Shown here: piece after piece, positions 1-5,854 of the stretch | How the letters are laid out: the number at the start of each line of letters is the position of its first letter | How positions within the stretch are numbered: position 1 is the stretch's first letter | Origin: Candidatus Parcubacteria bacterium | GTDB taxonomy: Bacteria > Patescibacteriota > Patescibacteriia > JAACEG01 | Direction of reading: 5' to 3' | Assembly (NCBI GenBank): GCA_023135505.1 | Contig: JAGLTA010000059.1 | Coordinates: 1-8,840 of the forward strand | Length of the DNA: 8,840 nucleotides | Made by a program: the position numbers and the translations under genes | The notes under the pieces: model-generated | Told to the model about the DNA's origin: nothing | Databases searched by the model: none | Seen by the model: the letters and a program-made list of their open reading frames with translations, nothing else

Positions 1-51
1 GGGAAACATAATTTCAAATTTTTTTTAAAACTATATTCCCTGCTCTCACTT
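1..51. repeat. 51-bp direct repeat, left copy (partial structured unit)
   Basis: Bases 1-51 are identical to 184-234 (offset 183). Weaker similarity continues downstream: CCAACTAT and a CAATCTnGnAATAACT block occur at 76-99 here and again at 256-286 beside the right copy. The unit is therefore about 100 bp or more, with a conserved core and a variable middle. The left inverted arm (GTGAGAG...) that precedes the right copy would lie before base 1, so this unit is cut by the window edge. No coding frame is supported here. Confidence 0.9.
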
Positions 52-110
52 CTTCCCTTTTTCAAATCCAATCAACCAACTATCAATCTAGTAATAACTC
101 TTAAGGAGTT

Positions 111-277
111 TGGTTGAGAGAGGAATTTTTTTGTTGTTGGAGATTTTATTTTTTTGTTTTGTTGAGATTTTTTTTGTGAGAGTGGGAAACATAATTTCAA
201 ATTTTTTTTAAAACTATATTCCCTGCTCTCACTTTTTTATTCTCTTTTAAATATCCAACTATTCCTCTCTCAATCTT
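111..277 (-). ncRNA. Candidate structured RNA: nested ~165-nt hairpin
   Basis: Three nested perfect inverted-repeat tiers share one axis. The outer stem is 114-126 with 261-273 (13 bp). The middle stem is 136-141 with 254-259 (GTTGGA/TCCAAC), followed by one mismatch and four more pairs. The inner stems are 176-182 with 226-232 and 184-188 with 219-223. A minus-strand promoter (284-311) would start transcription at about 277, right at the first base pairs of the outer stem. The plus strand allows extra G-U pairs (113 with 274, for example) and has a T run after the inner stem, so orientation is not settled. I do not recognise an RNA family. It could instead be a MITE-like or BIME-like DNA palindrome. 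Confidence 0.45.
184..234. repeat. 51-bp direct repeat, right copy (apex of a long hairpin)
   Basis: This is identical to 1-51. It is flanked by inverted arms: GTGAGAG (176-182) pairs with CTCTCAC (226-232), and GGGAA (184-188) with TTCCC (219-223), leaving an AT-rich apical loop of about 30 nt. It is therefore the tip of the larger nested hairpin described at 111-277. Confidence 0.9.
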
Positions 278-283
278 GCAATA

Positions 284-311
284 ACTATAACATATTAAAA
301 AAATATGTCAA
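284..311 (-). promoter_or_regulatory. Sigma70-type promoter firing into the repeat region
   Basis: On the minus strand there is a perfect TTGACA (306-311), a 16-nt spacer and TATAGT (284-289), with a predicted start near 277. The spacer contains a 7-bp inverted repeat, ACATATT/AATATGT (290-296 and 302-308). The other repeat unit keeps the downstream bases but its -10 is degenerate (AAGAGT in place of TATAGT), so only the right unit looks promoter-driven. No gene start lies downstream within the window. Confidence 0.5.
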
Positions 312-414
312 GCCCCTGTGCTTATTGGTCTTTCTTGTTCTTTTAAAAACATTAAATATCTGTTTTTTTTTGAAAAAATATTTATAGTTATCCACAGAGT
401 AATCTCTATTAAAA

Positions 415-3400
415 TTATTCTTTATCCGTTTTGTCGCTATCCGGGCTTGTTTTATTATCTCCTGATTCCCTGCTCTCTTCTTTGGTCTGATAATTTTCAT
501 AAGCGAAATAAGCGATCACAAGCAGAAGCAAAATTATCAGCCACCACCATTCGCTCCAAAAATTACTAGCCCCGTCTTCTGAATCAGGACTTGAAGCCGC
601 GCCGGCATTTTCGCCTTCTACTGTTCCCTGCCCTTCTTCATCGTTTTGTTCTTCGTCTTTTATTTCATCTTCTAACGCTAATTCTTCGCCCAAGACAACT
701 ACTTCCGCGGCTTGCTCCCCTTCTGCTATAATGCCGCTTTCGCTATCGCTTGGCTGCCCGGCTCTTCCATAAGTTGAGCTGAATAATGAAATTTCCGCCT
801 CTTGATCCGATGTTAAAGAAAATTTCATTTGGCAATAAATTTCGTTTATTTTTTTCTTTGTTGTGATATAAACATAGCCTGTTGAACTATCATGGCTCCA
901 AGGGTTTAAAACATCTTCTAAATATTTTTCCTGAAATCTGGAAACCGCGTCAAAATCAACTTGCTCATAGATGCCGTTTATCTCAAGATTTTCATTTTCA
1001 AACTCGTTTAAAAATCGTTCTAATTTTTCAACCTCAACAGGATTATTGCTTTCTCCTAATTTGATGTATTCCAATAAATAATTGCATTCTGCCGGTATTG
1101 GCGTTGGAGTTGAAGCAGGTGTTGGCAATGGCGCCGGCTCTTCTCCCGGAATATAAAATACTTCTGTTCCGACTTTTTCTCCAGTTGTTCCGCTTCTGTC
1201 AGAGATCGGCCTGAAATAATACGGAATTCCGTCTGTTAGCCCAGTAATCACGACACTATGCTCTGTTGTCATACTTGTTGATTCTTCATTGACAGAATCG
1301 TATCCATATTCTGGAACTGAACCAAGGGCTGAAATTGAATTGTCTCCGTAAGCAACCTGTCTTGTTGTTTCAATGTTGGTTGTCCAAGTTACCAAAGCTT
1401 CGCCGCTGCCAAGATAGGAAACTTTTTCATTTGTTATCACTATTGATTTCGGTGTCACGCTTCCGCCTCCGCCTCCGCCGCCTCCGCAGGATCCGCAGTC
1501 TTGCGAACAAGTTGAGCAGGTTTCGCCAATACTAGAATCACAAATTCCATCGCCGCAATAAGAGGATGGCGTATTGCTTTCATCATCGTCATTTGGATCA
1601 TAAGTATTTGTATTGCTTGCATCTCCATCTGTATGGCATCCTGGGTCGTCCGCGTCAATTAAACCGTCTCCGTCGTTGTCTTTTTCATCTGAACATTCAT
1701 AAACAGATGTTGGTCCAGCATAATAATTTCCAAAAATTACTATTTCGGCTGAGGTTGCTGTTGATATTGTCGTTGTCGCCGTTGTCGTTGAAGTTGTCTG
1801 CGCCCAGTCTGTTTGCTGAATCTCTTTAACCCAATAATCGCCTATGGCTAAATTTTCAAAAGAATAATGCCCAAGCGTTGTGGTCGCGGTTGTGGTCGCG
1901 GCGGTTGTTGCTGTGGCTATGCTTGTAGTTGCGTTTGCGTCATCGTATAATTCAATTATCCATCCGCCAAGTTTTATTTCGCTATCGTCAGCGCCGTTAT
2001 TATTTTCGTCGTTGAATTTGTATCCATAAATTGATTCAATCTGGCAAGTTGAACTGCATCCATCGCCGTCTTTAATATTTCCATCATCGCATCGTTCGCT
2101 GTCCTCTTTAATATTATTCCCGCATTCTGGACTAATTCCGCAATAATTCGGCGCTCCGGGAGTTCCTAATTCTATCGCTCCGTTGTCCCAATTAATTTGA
2201 AGCGAAGCAGTGCACCAATCCGATGTTGATGTTCCTGTTCCATAATTATTCTCTCTTGACATTGATTTCTTAACATAATCATCAATCTCTGCTCCATTAA
2301 ATCCAGCTAAAGGATTGCTACCATCTCCTGCAGTATCAATTAAATCATTACCACAATAAAGTTTTATTTCTAAAGCAGTATTTGACAATACTTTATATCC
2401 TAATTCGTCCTGAGTTTCAATATTAATTTTGGAAGTTGTTGCATTATAATAAGAAACTAAATAAAATCCATTCGGCTCTATGCTTGTCATAGTGCTAGTT
2501 GGAATAATTGGCGTACTATTATTTAATCTCATTAAATAACAATCGCTTAAATCAATAGTTGAAGTTGTGTTATTTTTCAACTCAATCCATTCGTCAGCGG
2601 TTGAAGTAGCGGATCCCATCCACATCAATTCGTTTATAATCACATCGCCTTCGTTAATAGGATTAGTTTCTTCAACAGTAATTTGAACAGTATCAGTTCC
2701 TGTCGCATTATCATTGTCCGTAACAGTAAGCATTACATTAAAAGTTCCTGTTGCGTTATATGTATAATCGGTTGTTGTTGCCGTAGTTGTCGCGCTCCCA
2801 ATTCCATCGCCAAAATCCCATTCGTACAAATCAATCGTTCCGTCAGAATCGCTTGAACCGCTTCCGTCAAAATGAATAGTATCGCCCAAAATAACAGTTG
2901 GCGTTGTTGTTGTCGCAACCGCTACTGGCGGCTGGTTAGGTAAATCTGAAACAAATTCAAACACAGCGCATACTGGATAAACGCTGTTAGACGATGCGGA
3001 ATCTCCAGCATGACGAGCAATAACAGAAGTTGAAGTTGTTGAAACTATAAGATTTCCATTAGACGAACTGCCGCCATTAACATATTCATCATTTATTACA
3101 TATTTAACATTATCAGCCAAATCACTGCTCGCGCTTGTTGTGGCAATTTCATTATCGCTGCTATCGCGTAAAATGGCGCGCCACTGCTCTTTTTCCTGAT
3201 TATCTCCGATTCGCGCAGGGTATCCGTCATAAGAAACAAGCGCCACTTCATAAACACCTGCTAAAATATTTGTTGAAGTAGGGCTGGATTCTAATTTAGA
3301 AGTTTGGACTAGTTGATCCGATTCTGTAAATCTAACAACTGTTTTTCCCGCGCTTTCATAATCATCGCACAAAGCCATAGCATCCTCAAATAATGGCGCT

Positions 3401-3954
3401 TCTTCTCCGATAACATTCAAATCCCTTACTACAGTTACATCTTCATCGTTTTGTTCGGTTTCAGCTATAAATCGAATATATCTTCCGATTTTAGAATTAA
3501 ACGATATTTCCTGCTCTGCCGTGCTTGTTGGGAATACTCCCGTTACAGCATCAACCCAAGTTGTTGTGCTGTTTGAAACATAAAATTTATAGTCTTTAAT
3601 ATTTCCATTTCCGCCATCTGTTCTTGGTAAATATTTAAACCCAGAAATATCATATCTTGCTCCCAAGTCTATCTGTATTTCTTGAGGCATTACCGCGGTG
3701 CCCCACACAGAATGCCAAAAGGTGCTTGTAGCAATTGTAGTTGTTGTATCATCATCAAATGCGTATATTCCCGGCTGATCTGCATTTATTATTTCTTCAC
3801 TGGTTACAAATTCTAACTCCCAAGCATCTCGAGAAATTACATCAGCCGCGCTTGCTGACTGAATCGACATTAAAAGATTAAAAGGTAAAATAACTAATAA
3901 GATTAAAAAACTGTTCAAAACTTTCTTTCCCCTCCTTATCAGCCTATTTTTCAT
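415..3954 (-). CDS. Secreted, membrane-anchored multidomain surface protein
   Basis: Cell-surface protein of 1179 residues. Order: signal peptide 1-36 (basic MKNRLIRRGKK, hydrophobic core, cleavage near ASA-A); discoidin/F5-8C-like domain about 55-184; a beta-rich region without clear family about 190-335; PKD domain about 341-427 (WDFGDG); lamin-tail domain about 433-605 (VIINELMW...EWIELKN); DUF4215-type Cys motif about 609-638 (CGNN...CDDGN..DGDGC); SdrD-B-like domain about 642-745 (YGYKFNDENNNG); acidic DxDxDG calcium-type motif about 753-773; second Cys cluster 800-823; eight glycines 824-831; fibronectin-III-like domain about 835-935; Pro/Thr linker; Parcubacteria-style peptidoglycan-binding-like module about 956-1041 (INEIYC end); acidic linker; membrane helix about 1136-1152; charged tail. 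Probably a wall- or host-contacting adhesin held in the cytoplasmic membrane; no catalytic domain is seen. Thr/Ala-rich inserts sit inside several domains. No SD precedes ATG 3954. A TAAGGAGG inside codons 6-8 could serve a TTG at codon 13, but that start would lose the basic n-region, so I keep 3954. Confidence 0.85.
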   Translation of the reverse strand: MKNRLIRRGKKVLNSFLILLVILPFNLLMSIQSASAADVISRDAWELEFVTSEEIINADQPGIYAFDDDTTTTIATSTFWHSVWGTAVMPQEIQIDLGARYDISGFKYLPRTDGGNGNIKDYKFYVSNSTTTWVDAVTGVFPTSTAEQEISFNSKIGRYIRFIAETEQNDEDVTVVRDLNVIGEEAPLFEDAMALCDDYESAGKTVVRFTESDQLVQTSKLESSPTSTNILAGVYEVALVSYDGYPARIGDNQEKEQWRAILRDSSDNEIATTSASSDLADNVKYVINDEYVNGGSSSNGNLIVSTTSTSVIARHAGDSASSNSVYPVCAVFEFVSDLPNQPPVAVATTTTPTVILGDTIHFDGSGSSDSDGTIDLYEWDFGDGIGSATTTATTTDYTYNATGTFNVMLTVTDNDNATGTDTVQITVEETNPINEGDVIINELMWMGSATSTADEWIELKNNTTSTIDLSDCYLMRLNNSTPIIPTSTMTSIEPNGFYLVSYYNATTSKINIETQDELGYKVLSNTALEIKLYCGNDLIDTAGDGSNPLAGFNGAEIDDYVKKSMSRENNYGTGTSTSDWCTASLQINWDNGAIELGTPGAPNYCGISPECGNNIKEDSERCDDGNIKDGDGCSSTCQIESIYGYKFNDENNNGADDSEIKLGGWIIELYDDANATTSIATATTAATTTATTTLGHYSFENLAIGDYWVKEIQQTDWAQTTSTTTATTTISTATSAEIVIFGNYYAGPTSVYECSDEKDNDGDGLIDADDPGCHTDGDASNTNTYDPNDDDESNTPSSYCGDGICDSSIGETCSTCSQDCGSCGGGGGGGGSVTPKSIVITNEKVSYLGSGEALVTWTTNIETTRQVAYGDNSISALGSVPEYGYDSVNEESTSMTTEHSVVITGLTDGIPYYFRPISDRSGTTGEKVGTEVFYIPGEEPAPLPTPASTPTPIPAECNYLLEYIKLGESNNPVEVEKLERFLNEFENENLEINGIYEQVDFDAVSRFQEKYLEDVLNPWSHDSSTGYVYITTKKKINEIYCQMKFSLTSDQEAEISLFSSTYGRAGQPSDSESGIIAEGEQAAEVVVLGEELALEDEIKDEEQNDEEGQGTVEGENAGAASSPDSEDGASNFWSEWWWLIILLLLVIAYFAYENYQTKEESRESGDNKTSPDSDKTDKE

Positions 3955-4042
3955 AAAATTATAAATTATAAATTAAATTTGAATTATAAAATTATTTTTT
4001 TAAAAATTAATTTTAAAGTTTAAAGTTAAATAAAACAGAAAA

Positions 4043-4076
4043 CGATTTTATAATCCAACTTATAATCCAAAAATCG
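4043..4076. repeat. Hairpin containing a tandem 11-mer, upstream of the surface gene
   Basis: CGATTTT (4043-4049) is the inverse complement of 4070-4076. The enclosed sequence is two copies of TTATAATCCAA (4048-4058 and 4060-4070) with a period of 12. It lies about 90-120 nt before the surface-protein start. It could be a two-site operator or a leader hairpin; no regulator is known. Confidence 0.5.
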
Positions 4077-4089
4077 CTATTTTGTTTTT

Positions 4090-4135
4090 CCTATTTTTAG
4101 ACAACAAAAACCCCGCTCTTCTGCCTATTTTTAGA
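4090..4135. repeat. 12-bp direct repeat pair CCTATTTTTAGA
   Basis: Identical copies lie at 4090-4101 and 4124-4135, separated by 22 bases that include the only GC-rich patch of the spacer (CCCCGCTCTTCTGCC). On the minus strand, CTCT and AGAG around that patch can pair and are followed by GGGGTTTTTG, giving a weak terminator-like shape. Function unknown. Confidence 0.4.
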
Positions 4136-4276
4136 GAGTTTTGTCTGTTTTTGTTTGTTTTTAGGTGTTTTTTTCTATTTTTATTTTTGCTTTTTTCCTT
4201 CCTTTTATCTGTATTATTCCTTTTTTATCGGAATAACAAAAGAACGACTATTTATATTAACAACACTATATAAAAT

Positions 4277-5569
4277 TTATTTTTTGTCAATAGTTTTTAT
4301 GGTTTCCCAAAAACATGGAAAAGTTTTGTTGACGCATGATGGATCGTTGATTTTCAAATTTCCTATTTTTGTCCCTAAAATAGCAAAACTCATCGCCATT
4401 CTGTGATCGTCATAAGTGTTAATGCTTATTTTACTCAAATCAATATCGCTAAAATCCTTCTTTTCTTCTATCTCAATAAAATCTTTTCCCTCCCTGACTT
4501 TTACGCCTAATTTTTTTAATTCAGCCGCTGGCGCGGAAATGCGATCGCATTCTTTTAATCTTAAATTAGCAATTCCTGTAATCAAAGTTTTTCCTGGAAT
4601 AATCGGAGCGATAGTCATTAAAGTTTGAGCAACATCTGGAATATCTCCCATATCTATCTTTTTTAAACTATTTAATTTTCCGTCTTTTCGTCCGATTATT
4701 TTTATTTCGCTATCGCTTAATTCAACTTTCGCGCCTAATTTTTCACAAACTTTATAAAAATTCAGATCTCCTTGAACGCTATTTTTGCCCAAATTTTTCA
4801 AAATTATTTCTCCTCCGTGAATTGCAGTTAATGCCATAAAATACGAAGCAGCGGACGCATCGCCTTCAACCATAACTTTCGCTGGCTTATATTTTTGCGG
4901 CTGGACAAAAAAGCTTCTGTAATTGCTGTTTTCAACGCTAACGCCGAATTTTTTCATTTCATTGATGGTTATATCAATATACGGCTTGCTTGTTAAATTC
5001 CCATCAACTTCAATTTTTAATCCGTTCGGCAACAAAGGCGCAATCTGCAAAAGCGCGGTAAAATATTGGCTGGACACATCGCCTCTCATTCTTATTTTCT
5101 CCTTAAAATTTTCTCTTCCGACAATTTCGGCTGGCAAAAATCCGTTTCGTGATTTTATTTCAGCGCCAAGTTCTTTTAAAGAATCTATCAGATATTTATT
5201 CGGACGCGCGCGCAAAGATTTATTCCCGTCCATAACTGTTTTTTGTTTTCGCAGCGCCGCTACAGCCAAAAGAAGGCGTGTTGAAACGCCACTGCCGCCT
5301 AAATATATATTTTTTTCTCCGCTGGCAAATTCGCTGCCCTGTCCGAAAATTTTCAGACCGTTATTAATTTTTTCAATTCTAATTCCCAATTCTTCCAGCG
5401 CTTTTAGCATTCTATCCGCGTCATCGCATTCCGCCGGACGCAAAATTTCGCTTTCGCCATCTGCCAAACTTGCCAAGACAAAATCTCGCAGAGTTATTGA
5501 TTTGCTACCCGGCAAAAAAATCTCCGCGCTGATTTTATTATCAATTTTTAATACTTTTTTTTGTTCCAT
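4277..5569 (-). CDS. aroA: 3-phosphoshikimate 1-carboxyvinyltransferase (EPSP synthase)
   Basis: Cytosolic enzyme of the shikimate pathway, joining PEP and shikimate-3-phosphate to give EPSP, the substrate of AroC encoded upstream. At 430 residues it is full length. Motifs in order: LPGSKSITLR 19-28 (Lys23, Ser24 and Arg28 bind substrate); LGGSGVSTRLL 90-100; ARPNKYLIDSLKELGA 121-136; SSQYFTALL 166-174; VEGDASAASYF 234-244; DMGDIPD 306-312, with Asp312 matching the catalytic Asp313 of the E. coli enzyme; RLKECDRISA 337-346 (Glu340 matching Glu341); YDDHRMAMSF 386-395; and NKTFP 414-418. All catalytic residues are present, so it should be active. The first glycine-rich loop differs from the E. 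coli type: Val95 and Leu99 replace Thr97 and Pro101. Only a weak purine stretch (AAGAAG) precedes ATG 5569. Its own promoter lies at 5638-5666. A 247-residue antisense frame across it is a shadow. Confidence 0.95.
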   Translation of the reverse strand: MEQKKVLKIDNKISAEIFLPGSKSITLRDFVLASLADGESEILRPAECDDADRMLKALEELGIRIEKINNGLKIFGQGSEFASGEKNIYLGGSGVSTRLLLAVAALRKQKTVMDGNKSLRARPNKYLIDSLKELGAEIKSRNGFLPAEIVGRENFKEKIRMRGDVSSQYFTALLQIAPLLPNGLKIEVDGNLTSKPYIDITINEMKKFGVSVENSNYRSFFVQPQKYKPAKVMVEGDASAASYFMALTAIHGGEIILKNLGKNSVQGDLNFYKVCEKLGAKVELSDSEIKIIGRKDGKLNSLKKIDMGDIPDVAQTLMTIAPIIPGKTLITGIANLRLKECDRISAPAAELKKLGVKVREGKDFIEIEEKKDFSDIDLSKISINTYDDHRMAMSFAILGTKIGNLKINDPSCVNKTFPCFWETIKTIDKK

Positions 5570-5621
5570 TTTTACAATCTTCTTGTTTCGTCCTAATTTA
5601 ATATCTTTGTGTTATCTTTAT

Positions 5622-5639
5622 CTGTACTTGTATGTACAG
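5622..5639. promoter_or_regulatory. Inverted-repeat operator candidate at the aroA promoter
   Basis: CTGTAC (5622-5627) and GTACAG (5634-5639) are perfect 6-bp inverted arms around a 6-nt spacer. They overlap the last base pairs of the minus-strand -10 and the predicted start site. A wider inverted pair, CCTAATTT (5592-5599) and AAATTAGG (5653-5660), is centred a few bases away. The position suits a repressor site. It is not an E. coli LexA box, which is CTGT-N8-ACAG; here the gap is N10. Confidence 0.5.
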
Positions 5640-5666
5640 TATAATAAAACTAAAATTAGGAGTTAA
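5638..5666 (-). promoter_or_regulatory. Promoter of aroA
   Basis: Minus-strand TTAACT (5661-5666), a 17-nt spacer and TATACT (5638-5643), with a predicted start near 5631 and a leader of about 60 nt before ATG 5569. The -35 overlaps the stop codon of the upstream PEP-enzyme remnant. A plus-strand TATAAT also occurs at 5640-5645, but it has no good -35 and no gene follows it. Confidence 0.5.
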
Positions 5667-5815
5667 GATTTTCTTTTTAAGATTTTTACAATCCCCCGCT
5701 CAGTATCCACTTCCACTAAATCCACGTCTTTCAAGGCTTTGGTCGCGATTTTCGTTCCGATAATACAGGGTTTATTCATTTCGCGAGCGACAATTGATGT
5801 ATGAAAAGCGATATC
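5663..5815 (-). pseudogene. 3' remnant of a PEP synthase / PEP-utilising enzyme gene
   Basis: A 50-codon open stretch ending in TAA (5663-5665) encodes the end of the PEP-utilising mobile (phosphohistidine) domain. It reads HTSIVAREMNKPC, then IIGTKIATKALKD, then DLVEVDTERGIVKIL. This is the usual C-terminal end of PEP synthase and pyruvate-phosphate-dikinase-type proteins, whose swivelling His domain carries phosphate between active sites. The usual Gly-Gly-x-x-Ser/Thr-His entry is lost: the His at residue 5 is preceded by DIAF, and a TAG lies directly upstream (5816-5818). The rest of the gene, normally several hundred codons, is absent because the fic segment begins there. There is no SD and no plausible start; an ATG at residue 13 would leave 38 residues. 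I call it a decayed gene end, with high confidence in the family and fair confidence that it is non-functional. Confidence 0.8.
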
Positions 5816-5837
5816 CTATTTCCTATAAATCCAGCAT
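5816..5837. repeat. Degenerate copy of the aroC 3' end (possible attachment-type repeat)
   Basis: ATAAATCCAGCAT (5825-5837) is identical to 7314-7326, the codons for the aroC C-terminus. Allowing one inserted T and a 5-6 base gap, the match runs on to CTATT, the complement of the aroC stop region (7300-7304). The two copies have the same orientation and flank fic at a distance of about 1.49 kb. The left copy lies exactly where the PEP-enzyme remnant begins. Confidence 0.45.
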
Positions 5838-5854
5838 TATTAATAAAAAATTGA

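Larger units (their letters stand above)
3955..4276. other. Gene-free, low-complexity spacer between aroA and the surface gene
   Basis: These 322 bases contain no supportable gene. The plus-strand frames here are Phe/Leu strings produced by T runs. The half next to the surface gene is almost pure A/T, with two TATAAT sequences on the minus strand (3958-3963 and 3965-3970) lying 3 and 10 nt before the ATG. If either is a -10, the transcript is nearly leaderless, but no -35 is convincing. The aroA-proximal half is a T-rich tract with a weak hairpin, TTATTCC (214-220 past 4000) with GGAATAA (230-236 past 4000), and no following U run on the minus strand. I see no clear terminator for aroA. Confidence 0.6.

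Noticed and set aside
111..277. Retron msr-msd (inverted ends plus long hairpin)
   Set aside because: No reverse transcriptase is visible on either side, and the downstream gene is a surface protein.
1..286. CRISPR array
   Set aside because: Only two repeats, 51 bp each with a gap of about 132 bp, flanked by further palindromes, and no cas gene. The spacing and structure do not fit an array.
388..396. Perfect DnaA box TTATCCACA, suggesting an origin
   Set aside because: It is a single copy with no cluster of boxes and no dnaA or dnaN nearby; one 9-mer is weak evidence.
3916..3938. TTG at codon 13 of the surface gene, with internal TAAGGAGG, as the true start
   Set aside because: It would remove the basic n-region of a well-formed signal peptide and the SD spacing is long (12 nt). 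The SD-like bases encode Arg-Arg of that n-region.
4082..4406. Hydrophobic plus-strand small ORFs in the aroA-surface gene spacer
   Set aside because: Phe/Leu-rich translations come from T runs. They have no SD and overlap the aroA 3' end.
5622..5639. LexA/SOS box at aroA
   Set aside because: The spacing is CTGT-N10-ACAG instead of N8, and no SOS gene is adjacent; kept only as an unnamed inverted repeat.
4923..5666. 247-residue plus-strand frame opposite aroA
   Set aside because: It is entirely antisense to a clearly conserved enzyme, low in motif content and without an SD. It is a shadow frame.
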